Positions 15,033-22,830 of a DNA stretch of 30,722 nucleotides are shown piece by piece (the stretch's first letter is position 1; each line of letters begins with the position of its first letter). The stretch is from an uncultured Gammaproteobacteria bacterium (lineage in GTDB: Bacteria; Pseudomonadota; Gammaproteobacteria; PS1; Pseudothioglobaceae). The stretch lies in contig CAKMYR010000004.1 in assembly GCA_929200175.1 (NCBI GenBank), forward strand, positions 1-30,722, given 5' to 3'. The position numbers and the translations under genes are program-made. The notes under the pieces are model-generated. The model did not search any database. It saw only the letters and a list, made by a program, of their open reading frames with translations, and was not told where the DNA came from.

Positions 15033-15811
15033 TTAATATTCTCTTTACTAAAATAAAACTTTTTAAATAAAAATAAACCAAAAATAATCATAGGAAGACT
15101 TAATATTTGACCCATAGTAAGCCATCCAAAAGCTAAATATCCTATATGATCATCTGGCAAACGAACATATTCTATTAAAAATCTAAAAGTACCATAAAAA
15201 ATTAAAAATAATGAAGAAACTGTTCCTATAGGTCTTTGTTTATTACTAAATACCCATAAAATAATAAATAAAACTAAACCTTCTAAAAATGCTTCATATA
15301 ATTGTGAAGGATAACGACTAACTCCTTCGTATGGGATATAAAGCCCTAAAGGACTATCTGTTATTTTGCCCCAAAGCTCACTATTGATAAAATTACCTAT
15401 TCTGCCAAAACCTAAACCTATTGGAACTAATGGAGCGACAAAATCCATAGTAAAGAAAAAACTTTTTTTGTATTTACGATTAAATAAACACATTGCAAGT
15501 AAAACTCCTACAAATCCTCCATGAAAAGACATTCCGCCTTTGTGAACAGCAAACATTAAAAGTGGATCAGCTAAAAAATTTGAAAAACTATAAAATAATA
15601 CATAACCTATTCTGCCGCCAATAACAGCGCCTAATGCTCCATAAAAAACCATATCTTCAATTTGTCTTGAAGTCCAAATATTAAATTTTTTAGAGCGATA
15701 TTTTGCTAATATAAAAGCAGTAGCAAAAGCAAAAATATACATTATTCCGTACCATTGGATATCAATACTTCCTATAGAAATGGCAACTGGGTCAATATCA
15801 GGATATGTCAT
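15029..15811 (-). CDS. lgt: Prolipoprotein diacylglyceryl transferase Lgt
   Basis: Lgt moves diacylglycerol from phosphatidylglycerol onto the lipobox cysteine of prolipoproteins in the inner membrane. The 260-residue protein has several membrane helices and the key residues of the family: H97 in GGMSFHGGF (E. coli H103) and the signature GRIGNFINSELWGK (136-149, with R137 equivalent to E. coli R143). Its start lies only 9 bases downstream of the tRNA-Arg gene on the same strand, so it is probably expressed by read-through from the tRNA promoter. Confidence 0.97.
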   Translation of the reverse strand: MTYPDIDPVAISIGSIDIQWYGIMYIFAFATAFILAKYRSKKFNIWTSRQIEDMVFYGALGAVIGGRIGYVLFYSFSNFLADPLLMFAVHKGGMSFHGGFVGVLLAMCLFNRKYKKSFFFTMDFVAPLVPIGLGFGRIGNFINSELWGKITDSPLGLYIPYEGVSRYPSQLYEAFLEGLVLFIILWVFSNKQRPIGTVSSLFLIFYGTFRFLIEYVRLPDDHIGYLAFGWLTMGQILSLPMIIFGLFLFKKFYFSKENIK

Positions 15812-15820
15812 AATTAAGTA

Positions 15821-15897
15821 TGGTGCACTCGAGGTGATTCGAACACCCGTCCTTTGGTTTCGGAAACCAATACTCTATCCATTTGAGTTACGAGTGC
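15821..15897 (-). tRNA. tRNA-Arg (anticodon CCG)
   Basis: The minus strand folds as a complete cloverleaf of 77 bases. The acceptor stem is GCACTCG paired with CGAGTGC, the D arm is ACTC/GAGT, the anticodon stem is TTGGT/ACCAA with loop TTCCGAA, and the T arm is GGGTG/CACCT around TTCGAAT (one G-U pair). The discriminator is A and the CCA tail is encoded. Anticodon CCG (complement of 15861-15863) reads the arginine codon CGG. The 5' pattern (GCACTCGTAACTC) resembles gammaproteobacterial tRNA-Arg(CCG). It heads the lgt-thyA-rnc-era-pdxJ-acpS run. Confidence 0.96.
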
Positions 15898-15919
15898 GTT
15901 ATTTAAATACATGCGCAAC

Positions 15920-15927
15920 ATTATACA
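15920..15927 (-). promoter_or_regulatory. Promoter (-10) of the tRNA-Arg gene
   Basis: TGTATAAT on the minus strand lies 22 bases before the tRNA 5' end, followed by GTTGCGC. A G/C-rich stretch between -10 and the start is typical of stable-RNA promoters under stringent control and is striking in this AT-rich DNA. No clear -35 is present. The 135-base gap to the divergent protease gene also has to hold that gene's promoter; nothing else was seen in it. Confidence 0.5.
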
Positions 15928-16018
15928 AAAATTAAAATGTTTATTTTAGTTTAATAATTTTTTATATTTCTATTACTTAAAAATTAAAAAATGAGTAAAA
16001 TTCAAGTCTTTATATACA

Positions 16019-16024
16019 TATAAT
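16019..16024 (+). promoter_or_regulatory. Possible -10 box of the S41 protease gene
   Basis: A perfect TATAAT ends 8 bases before the ATG at 16033, which predicts a start near 16031 and almost no leader. The overlapping TATATA at 16011-16016 would give about 10 bases of leader. Neither has a recognisable -35. Confidence 0.3.
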
Positions 16025-16032
16025 GCCTCATT

Positions 16033-17364
16033 ATGACTTACTTTAGATTATTTAAAAATTTAATAACTATAATTATTATTTATAGCTTTATTAATATTCC
16101 TGTTGTTTATTCAAAAAATGAAAATAAAAAAGATGAAATAAATAGCCTTATTAAAGATTTAGAAACATTTGCCAGTATATTTAATAATATTAAACAAGTA
16201 TATGTCGATGAACCTAGCAATGAAGAATTATTTGAACATGCTATCAAAGGTATGATAACTGGTCTTGATCCCCATTCTGATTATTTAAAACCTAAAAAAC
16301 AAAAAGAATTAATTGAAAACACTACTGGTAAATTTGAAGGACTTGGTATTTATATTGCTAAAGAAGATGATTATATTTTAATTATATCTCCTATTGATGA
16401 TACCCCAGCTTATAGAGCTGGAATTAAATCAGGTGATTTAATTATAAAAATTGATGATAAAAGCACTAATGGAATGGCGATAGAAGATGCGGTTAGTTTA
16501 ATGCGTGGCAAGCCAGGCACTAGTGTTAATTTAACTATAAAAAGAAATAATCAAAAACCATTTGTTGTCAATATAGTAAGAGAGGTTATTAAAATAACTT
16601 CTGTTAAAGGTTATTTGCTTTATGAAGATATTGGGTATGTGCGCATATCTAGTTTTCAAAATCCAACTGCCAATTTATTAAAACAAACTATTAAAAAATT
16701 AAATCAAGAAAACAACGGCAAGCTTAAATCATTGATTATTGATTTAAGAAATAATCCAGGCGGTTTATTACAATCTGCTGTTGATGTAGCTAATTTATTT
16801 ATTAATGAAAAAGGATTAATAGTTTATACAAAAGGCCGTATTAAAAGCTCAAATGTTAAATTTAATACTAAACCCGGAGATATAATGTCATCAGCACCTA
16901 TTGTAGTTTTAATTAATGAAGGTTCTGCATCTGCATCAGAAATTGTAGCTGGAGCTTTGCAAGATCATAAAAGAGCTGTAATTATGGGCAAGACTTCATT
17001 TGGTAAAGGGTCAGTTCAAACTATTTTAGAATTAAAAAATGGCTATGGCATCAAAATCACAACATCTCGTTATTACACTCCATTAGGTAGATCAATTCAA
17101 GCTAAAGGTATTGAGCCAGATATTATATTAGAGAATATAACCCTTAATGAAGAGGAAGAAGAAGGTTTTATTACTAAAGAAAAAAATCTTGATAGTCATT
17201 TAAAAATAGAAGATCCATCTACTTTATCTCAAGAGGAAATTTTAAAATCTCAAGAAGATACCAAAGATGAAAATACTAAAAAAACTATTGAAATTCTTAA
17301 AAAAGACTATTTTGTACACGAAGCAATAAATGTACTTAAGGCGTTTATTACGGTTAATAAATAA
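16033..17364 (+). CDS. ctpA: C-terminal processing protease (S41 family, CtpA)
   Basis: This is a serine protease of the S41 family that acts in the periplasm on exported proteins or peptidoglycan hydrolase regulators. The 443-residue product has an N-terminal hydrophobic signal segment (about 8-26), an N-terminal helical region with GLDPHSDYL (78-85), a PDZ domain (about 100-180, GLGIYI...GIKSGDLI), and the protease core with LRNNPGG (239-244), GSASASE (S300) and FGKGSVQT (K325). The 25-residue spacing of the Ser/Lys dyad matches E. coli Prc. The tail (about 370-425) is acidic. The ATG at 16033 is needed to include the signal segment. It converges with lepB. Confidence 0.95.
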   Translation: MTYFRLFKNLITIIIIYSFINIPVVYSKNENKKDEINSLIKDLETFASIFNNIKQVYVDEPSNEELFEHAIKGMITGLDPHSDYLKPKKQKELIENTTGKFEGLGIYIAKEDDYILIISPIDDTPAYRAGIKSGDLIIKIDDKSTNGMAIEDAVSLMRGKPGTSVNLTIKRNNQKPFVVNIVREVIKITSVKGYLLYEDIGYVRISSFQNPTANLLKQTIKKLNQENNGKLKSLIIDLRNNPGGLLQSAVDVANLFINEKGLIVYTKGRIKSSNVKFNTKPGDIMSSAPIVVLINEGSASASEIVAGALQDHKRAVIMGKTSFGKGSVQTILELKNGYGIKITTSRYYTPLGRSIQAKGIEPDIILENITLNEEEEEGFITKEKNLDSHLKIEDPSTLSQEEILKSQEDTKDENTKKTIEILKKDYFVHEAINVLKAFITVNK

Positions 17365-17366
17365 TT

Positions 17367-17403
17367 TTAATTACCTTAGTAATATTGCTAATTACTTAAT
17401 TAA
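17367..17403. terminator. Imperfect inverted repeat at the ctpA/lepB convergence
   Basis: Arms TTAATTA/TAATTAA and TTAGT/GCTAA (one G-U pair) surround a 6-base loop AATATT, with unpaired CC and TTACT between the two stems. It lies between the two stop codons and runs into the end of lepB. It is a possible weak two-way terminator without a clean T-run. Confidence 0.28.
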
Positions 17404-18426
17404 ACCATTCCTATTAAAGCTAAAAGTTTTTAAGCTCTCAAGCTTATTGTCTCCAGCAAATAATCCTACTATATCAGCATGTGCCCAAATGTAAAAAGCT
17501 TTACCAATAATATATTCTCTAGGAACAAAACCCCAAGAGCGACTGTCAGAGCTATGAGAGCGATTATCTCCCATAACAAAATAATGCCCATCTGGAATTT
17601 TACTGACAAATTTTAAACTACAGTCTGTAAAGGATTCTTCCCAGCTTTTTTCAATTGCTTGTGCAGATATAGAATTTTCATTAGCATAAAATTTTAATTG
17701 ATTTTTAATAAAATCTTTATTATTACAAGGAGTAAATGATTTACTATAATTTCTTGGACTTAATAAAATCTCATAAGATTTATCATCTAATAATTCATAC
17801 TTATGATCATATCCTGTCATTTTAATTCCTTTTTCAAAACCTTGATATTTTCCTATTTCTTCTCGCATTATTTCTTTACCATTTATTATTAAGCGATCTT
17901 TTAAATAAGTAATTTCATCACCTGGTATTCCTATTATTCTTTTAACAAAATCAGCATTTTTATATTTTGGATTATTTTCGTAATTAGGATATCTAAAAGT
18001 AATTACATCTCCTCTTTTGGGTTTTTTAATATCAAATATTTTTGTATTAGTTATTGGTAGTCTAAGTCCATATGAAATTTTATCTACTAATAAAAAATCA
18101 TAAGTCAATAAGGTTGGCATCATTGAATTAGAAGGAATTCTAAAGGGTTCTGCAATAAAGCCTCTTAAAACAAATACTAATAACAATACAGGATAAAATT
18201 CAACTGCTAGTTGTACTATTCTACTTCTGTTGGTATATCTTTCATTTTTATTAAATCTTAAAAAACAAATGAAATAAATTATTTTTTTGAATTCTATTTT
18301 TTTATTAGATTCTTTATCAAGAATAAATCTATCAACAATGACTATTATAAAAAAAGAAATTAAAAATAAAGCTAAAAAAGCTGATACATCCCACGCGAAA
18401 AACGATGATGCGTTTTCAATAGTCAT
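17392..18426 (-). CDS. lepB: Signal peptidase I (LepB)
   Basis: LepB cleaves signal peptides from Sec- and Tat-exported proteins at the periplasmic face of the inner membrane. The 344-residue protein has two N-terminal membrane helices (about 14-32 and 72-90), the catalytic S101 in PSNSMMPT, K162 in FVKRIIGIPGD, and the GDNRSHSSDSRSWGFVP block. It is a little longer than E. coli LepB (324). The gene has left its usual place between lepA and rnc and here follows aroA after a 70-base gap that contains a likely promoter. It converges with the S41 protease gene. Confidence 0.97.
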   Translation of the reverse strand: MTIENASSFFAWDVSAFLALFLISFFIIVIVDRFILDKESNKKIEFKKIIYFICFLRFNKNERYTNRSRIVQLAVEFYPVLLLVFVLRGFIAEPFRIPSNSMMPTLLTYDFLLVDKISYGLRLPITNTKIFDIKKPKRGDVITFRYPNYENNPKYKNADFVKRIIGIPGDEITYLKDRLIINGKEIMREEIGKYQGFEKGIKMTGYDHKYELLDDKSYEILLSPRNYSKSFTPCNNKDFIKNQLKFYANENSISAQAIEKSWEESFTDCSLKFVSKIPDGHYFVMGDNRSHSSDSRSWGFVPREYIIGKAFYIWAHADIVGLFAGDNKLESLKTFSFNRNGLIK

Positions 18427-18451
18427 ATATAAAATTTAAGTAAATTTTGTG

Positions 18452-18459
18452 ATTATACA
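18452..18459 (-). promoter_or_regulatory. Promoter (-10) of lepB
   Basis: TGTATAAT on the minus strand in the aroA-lepB gap, with TTTATA (18476-18481, 4 of 6 -35 matches) 18 bases upstream. The expected start near 18445 leaves a leader of about 19 bases and no Shine-Dalgarno sequence. Confidence 0.45.
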
Positions 18460-18496
18460 CTTTATGTTTTTATAATATAAAATAAACCTAAAATAT

Positions 18497-19810
18497 CTAG
18501 TTTCCTGCTATTTTTTTAAGTTTCATGCCTGATAAATTTGCTAGTTCAATAAAATTAGGAAATGAAGTTGATATATTATCTATATCATTAATTTTGATAG
18601 CATGTTTGCATTTTAAAGATGCTATTGCAAAAGCCATAGCAATCCGATGATCATCATAAGATTGAATTGTATCAGTAGGTTTTTTAAAATCACCGCCTGT
18701 AATTCTAATACCATCATCTGTAACTTTAGTTTTAATTCCTAAAATTGTTAAGCCATCATTCATTGATTTAATTCTATCTGATTCTTTAACTCTTAATTCT
18801 TTGGCGTCTGTTAGTATAGTTTCACCTTCTGCACAGCTAGCAGCTATAAATATTGCTGGAAATTCATCAATTGCAGATGATATTAATTCTTTTGGGATTT
18901 TTATTGCTTTTAAGTTAGAGGATTTAACTTTAATATTAGCTATTAATTCTCCATAGAGTTTTCTTTTATTAATTAGTTCAATATTAGCTCCCATAAGTTG
19001 CAAAATATTAATTATTCCAGTACGCGCTGGATTAACATTAATATCTATAAGAGTAATATCAGTATTTTTAGAAATAATAGCAGCAACTATAAAAAATGCC
19101 GCAGATGAAATATCTCCTGGTACTTTAATTTGATTAGGGGCTACTAGCTCTTTGCCGCCATTAATACATATTTTATTATTGTTAGTATTAACTTTATAAC
19201 CAAAAAAATTTAACATAATTTCTGTATGATCTCTGGTTTTAATTGGTTCATTAATACAGGTTTGTCCTTCGCTATATAAACTAGCTAATAATATACAAGA
19301 TTTAATTTGTGCAGAAGCAACTGGTAATGTGTAGTTAATATTTTTAAGTTTTCCTCTTCCTTTAATTATAAGAGGAGGTTTGCCATTATTACTTTTAATT
19401 GAAGCCCCCATTAAATTTAAAGGCTTGATAATTCTATCCATTGGTCTTTTTGTAAGTGATTTATCTCCAAATAATTCACTATCAAAATTTTGAGCAGCTA
19501 ATATTCCTGACATTAGACGCATAGAAGTACCAGAATTACCTAAATATATTTTTTTTAATGGTTTTTTTAAGCCATATAAGCCAGATCCATAAATAATTAC
19601 ATCATCATTTTTATGCTCAATTTTAATACCCATATCTTGAAATGCTTTTAGCGTTAATAAAGTATCTTCTCCTTTTAAAAATCCAGATACTTTAGTGATG
19701 CCATTGGCGATAGATCCCAACATAATAGAGCGATGAGAAATTGATTTATCTCCTGGAATTTTAATTTCTCCTGATAAAGAATTAGCAGGTTGGGCAATTA
19801 ATTTACTCAT
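18497..19810 (-). CDS. aroA: 3-phosphoshikimate 1-carboxyvinyltransferase (EPSP synthase)
   Basis: AroA joins shikimate-3-phosphate and phosphoenolpyruvate, the sixth step of the shikimate pathway. The 437-residue protein has the active-site blocks GDKSISHRS (20-28, with K22, S23, R27) and LGNSGTSMRLMSG, and the late motif AKELRVKESDR. It begins inside tyrA (8-base overlap). hisC-tyrA-aroA is a conserved gammaproteobacterial order (in pseudomonads pheA-hisC-tyrA-aroA-cmk-rpsA); here lepB follows instead of cmk. Confidence 0.97.
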   Translation of the reverse strand: MSKLIAQPANSLSGEIKIPGDKSISHRSIMLGSIANGITKVSGFLKGEDTLLTLKAFQDMGIKIEHKNDDVIIYGSGLYGLKKPLKKIYLGNSGTSMRLMSGILAAQNFDSELFGDKSLTKRPMDRIIKPLNLMGASIKSNNGKPPLIIKGRGKLKNINYTLPVASAQIKSCILLASLYSEGQTCINEPIKTRDHTEIMLNFFGYKVNTNNNKICINGGKELVAPNQIKVPGDISSAAFFIVAAIISKNTDITLIDINVNPARTGIINILQLMGANIELINKRKLYGELIANIKVKSSNLKAIKIPKELISSAIDEFPAIFIAASCAEGETILTDAKELRVKESDRIKSMNDGLTILGIKTKVTDDGIRITGGDFKKPTDTIQSYDDHRIAMAFAIASLKCKHAIKINDIDNISTSFPNFIELANLSGMKLKKIAGN

Positions 19811-20672
19811 TTTTTAAATTATGTGCATAATCATTTCTTGCTTTTTTTGCATCTTTAAATATTTTTTCGAGCTCATCAAATTTTTTATTATCAATTAAAT
19901 TTACTAATTTATCCAAAGATTGTTGATATGCTTTAATATGCTTTATTATATGTTTAGAATTATTGCTACATATATCACGCCACATAATATTATTACTAGC
20001 TGCTATTCTTGAAAAATCTTTAAATCCGCCGGCAGCATAATTAAGATATTTAACATCATTACAAATTAAATAATCCATTAAACCAAAGGCTAACATATGA
20101 GGTAAATGAGATGTCATTGCTAATAAATCATCATGTTTTTCGTCTGTCATAATTTCAATATTAGCGCCTAATGATTGCCATAGCTCTGTTATTATTTGAA
20201 TTGAATAATCATTGGTAATGCCATTTACAGGAGTTATGACCACAAGTTTATTATTAAATATTTTTTTATCTATTGAATGAATTCCACTTATTTCTTTACC
20301 AGCGATAGGATGGGCAGGAACAAAATTTTTAGGTATATAACCATATACTGATTTTATTGCTTTAATCACACTACTTTTAGTGCTGCATACATCTGAAATA
20401 ATAGTTTTATCATTAATATGAGGTTTTATTAATTTTAAAATCTGAGTAAAACTACCTACTGGAGTAGCTATTAAAATGATTGATACATCTTTTAATGCTA
20501 TTTTTATATCTAAACTATAATTATCTATTACTCCAAGATTTTTAGCAGTTATTAGATTTTTTTCATTTGTATCAAAACCAATAATAGTTTGGGTTTTTTT
20601 ACTATTTTTTAATCCAATAGCAAATGATCCGCCGATTAATCCAACTCCAATAATACAAATTCTATTTATCAT
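19803..20672 (-). CDS. tyrA: Prephenate dehydrogenase (TyrA family)
   Basis: It oxidises prephenate (or arogenate) towards tyrosine with NAD(P). The 289-residue protein has the dinucleotide motif GVGLIGGS (9-16), DVCSTK, the substrate loop HPIAGKEISGI, and the TSHLPHMLAFGL helix. It lacks a fused chorismate mutase domain, unlike E. coli TyrA, which agrees with the pseudomonad-type operon. It overlaps hisC by 4 bases and aroA by 8. Prephenate versus arogenate preference cannot be read from the sequence. Confidence 0.95.
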   Translation of the reverse strand: MINRICIIGVGLIGGSFAIGLKNSKKTQTIIGFDTNEKNLITAKNLGVIDNYSLDIKIALKDVSIILIATPVGSFTQILKLIKPHINDKTIISDVCSTKSSVIKAIKSVYGYIPKNFVPAHPIAGKEISGIHSIDKKIFNNKLVVITPVNGITNDYSIQIITELWQSLGANIEIMTDEKHDDLLAMTSHLPHMLAFGLMDYLICNDVKYLNYAAGGFKDFSRIAASNNIMWRDICSNNSKHIIKHIKAYQQSLDKLVNLIDNKKFDELEKIFKDAKKARNDYAHNLKNE

Positions 20673-21733
20673 ATAACTGATTTTAAAGCATTAAGGAAAA
20701 GTATATTTTCATTTTTACTACCAACTGATACTCGCAGATATCCTTTCATTTCAACTACTCTAACAATAAATCCTTGTTTTAGTAATTTTTGATAAATAGC
20801 ATTAGGGTTATTTACTTTAACAGCAATAAAATTAGTATAAGAAGGGATATATTCTAACCCTAATTTATCAAACCCTTTACTTAATTGGAGTAATCCATTT
20901 TTATTTTCAGCTATAGATTTATTTAAAAATTCTTTATCTAATAAAGATGCTATTGCTGCACTTTGAGCAATACTATTGACATTAAATGGCTGACGAATAC
21001 GATTTAAATAGTTGGCTATTTTACTGCTAGAAATTGCATAACCTACTCTTAATCCTGCCAAGCCATAGGCCTTAGAAAAAGTCCTAGTAATAATTAAATT
21101 ATTAAATTCTTTAAGCCAATTGATAGCATTATCATCGTCTTTTAAATATTCAAAATATGCTTGATCTAAAAGTATTGCAACTGATTTTGGAACTTGTTGG
21201 ATAAATTTATAAAGTTTTTCGTGTGTTATAAATGTTCCAGTTGGATTATTTGGATTAGCAATAAAAATTAATTTAGTTTTTTTAGTAATAGCTTTTTGCA
21301 TATTTTCTAAATCATGACCATAATTTTTAGCAGGAGTTATAATTGTTTTTGCGTTAAGTGCTTTGCTTATCAATTTATAAATTGCAAAGGCATACTCAGA
21401 TAATATTACTTCATCTTCTTGGTTACAAATAAATAAACGAGCTACTAATTCGATAATATCGTTAGAACCATTACCTAAAGTGATTTGATCAATATTAACC
21501 GATAAATGATTACTAATAGCTTGCTTAAGCTCAAAACCATTACCATCTGGATAACGATTTAAATCTTTAAGTGATTTATTAATAGCGACTAATACTTTAT
21601 CACTAACTTTTAACGGATTTTCATTACTAGCAAGTTTAGCAATACTTTTTAAACCTAATTCTCTTTTTAATTCACTAATAGGCTTACCGCCCTGATAAGG
21701 ATTAATACTTTTTATTGAATCGCATATTTTCAT
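20669..21733 (-). CDS. hisC: Histidinol-phosphate aminotransferase, HisC2 type
   Basis: A class I/II PLP aminotransferase of 354 residues: the substrate/cofactor block ASNENP (35-40), GNGSND (87-92), NPNNPTG (160-166), DQAYFEY and the PLP lysine K221 in FSKAYGLAGLRVGY with R229. The family transaminates histidinol phosphate; copies placed next to tyrA and aroA often serve tyrosine and phenylalanine synthesis as well. No other his gene is in the window, so an aromatic role is as likely as a histidine role. It overlaps tyrA by 4 bases and follows queH after 27 bases. Confidence 0.93.
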   Translation of the reverse strand: MKICDSIKSINPYQGGKPISELKRELGLKSIAKLASNENPLKVSDKVLVAINKSLKDLNRYPDGNGFELKQAISNHLSVNIDQITLGNGSNDIIELVARLFICNQEDEVILSEYAFAIYKLISKALNAKTIITPAKNYGHDLENMQKAITKKTKLIFIANPNNPTGTFITHEKLYKFIQQVPKSVAILLDQAYFEYLKDDDNAINWLKEFNNLIITRTFSKAYGLAGLRVGYAISSSKIANYLNRIRQPFNVNSIAQSAAIASLLDKEFLNKSIAENKNGLLQLSKGFDKLGLEYIPSYTNFIAVKVNNPNAIYQKLLKQGFIVRVVEMKGYLRVSVGSKNENILFLNALKSVI

Positions 21734-21760
21734 AGCTTTTAACTTAGATAAAATATCAAA

Positions 21761-22423
21761 TTATTGATAAAATTTTATTCCTCTTTTGATTTTATCTCTT
21801 TTATTATTAGTTCTTCTTAAGTTGGTATCTCTTAAAGAATAAACACAGCCACAATATTCTTGTTGATAAAAATTTTCACTTTTTGATAATTCTAACATTC
21901 GTGCAGATCCTCCACTTTTACGCCAGTTAAAATCCCAATAAACAATATTTTTTGCTTCTGCTGCACGTTTACCACAATCATTAATTTGAGCTAAATCTTT
22001 CCAACGAGAAATTCCAAGAGTTGATGATATTAGTTTAAAACCATTATCTACAGCATATTTAGCAGTAACTTCAAAACGCATATCAAAACAAGTGGTACAG
22101 CGTTTACCGCGTTCTGGTTCGTTTTCTTGTCCATTAGTTAGAGAAAACCATCTTTGTCTATCATAATCAGCATCAATAAAAGGAATATTTAATTTTTTTG
22201 CAAAGTCAATATTTTCTTTTTTGCGTAATTCGTATTCTTGTTTTGGATGAATGTTAGGATTATAAAAAAAAATAGTAGTATCAATAAATGATGCCTTTAA
22301 TGCTAGCATAATTTCTCCAGCACAAGGAGCACAACAAGAGTGCAATAATAGTTTATTTTCACCATTTGGAGGAGTTAATTTAGGTCTTTTATAGCCATCT
22401 AGAGAATAATCTATTTTGTCCAT
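21761..22423 (-). CDS. queH: Epoxyqueuosine reductase QueH
   Basis: QueH makes the last step of queuosine formation in tRNA, reducing epoxyqueuosine, and is the non-cobalamin alternative to QueG. The 220-residue protein has the cysteine set of the family (formerly DUF208): HSCCAPC (C30, C31, C34), CTTC (C109, C112) and EYCGC (C191, C193), plus NPNIHPKQEYELRKKE (55-70) and LGISRWKDL. Using QueH removes the need for vitamin B12. Its start overlaps the upstream holD candidate by 13 bases, and it is probably co-transcribed with leuA. Confidence 0.95.
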   Translation of the reverse strand: MDKIDYSLDGYKRPKLTPPNGENKLLLHSCCAPCAGEIMLALKASFIDTTIFFYNPNIHPKQEYELRKKENIDFAKKLNIPFIDADYDRQRWFSLTNGQENEPERGKRCTTCFDMRFEVTAKYAVDNGFKLISSTLGISRWKDLAQINDCGKRAAEAKNIVYWDFNWRKSGGSARMLELSKSENFYQQEYCGCVYSLRDTNLRRTNNKRDKIKRGIKFYQ

Positions 22424-22830
22424 TTTTTAATTTCCTTAAGTGTTTCCCAAGTTATTCTTTTAAGGCTAGTATCATTTAAAATTTCATTTGGGTGATGAAT
22501 AAAAAAATATTTATCTGATAATTTTAAAAATTTTTTATCAGTTAATAATATAACTTTAGCATTATACTTAATAACAGTCTTTTTTAAATCGTAAGTATCT
22601 ACTTGAATACATGTAATATCATTTTTATTAATATCTACAGAGTTTAACATTTTTAATAAAAAGCTTCTAGCTTTACCATCATTACAAAATGAGTTTTCAA
22701 TTTTGCTTTCAATTATTAAACATTTAATAGCAATTTTATTTGCCTTTACTTTTGTATTTTTTACTGGTTTTAATAAAAAATCTGGCACTTCAAGCATTTT
22801 CAAATAATAGTTTTTTATTTCTTGATTCAT
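22411..22830 (-). CDS. holD: Probable DNA polymerase III psi subunit (HolD-like)
   Basis: The 139-residue protein has no obvious name, but its layout follows E. coli HolD (137 residues). It has an N-terminal amphipathic segment YYLKMLEVPDFLLKP (8-22; HolD WQLQQLGITQWSLRRP), a hydrophobic strand KCLIIES (36-42), a helix then DITCIQV (55-77), a second strand AKVILLTD (91-98) and an end IHHPNEILNDTSLKRITWETL (111-131) that resembles HolD SPALTDLRANPTARAALWQQI. Psi links the clamp loader to chi and thereby to SSB. The C-terminal HHP-x-L-...K-x-x-W block also recalls family-4 uracil-DNA glycosylases, so a degenerate member of that fold is the alternative. It overlaps leuA by 4 bases and queH by 13, which argues for a real gene. 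Confidence 0.6.
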   Translation of the reverse strand: MNQEIKNYYLKMLEVPDFLLKPVKNTKVKANKIAIKCLIIESKIENSFCNDGKARSFLLKMLNSVDINKNDITCIQVDTYDLKKTVIKYNAKVILLTDKKFLKLSDKYFFIHHPNEILNDTSLKRITWETLKEIKKWTK

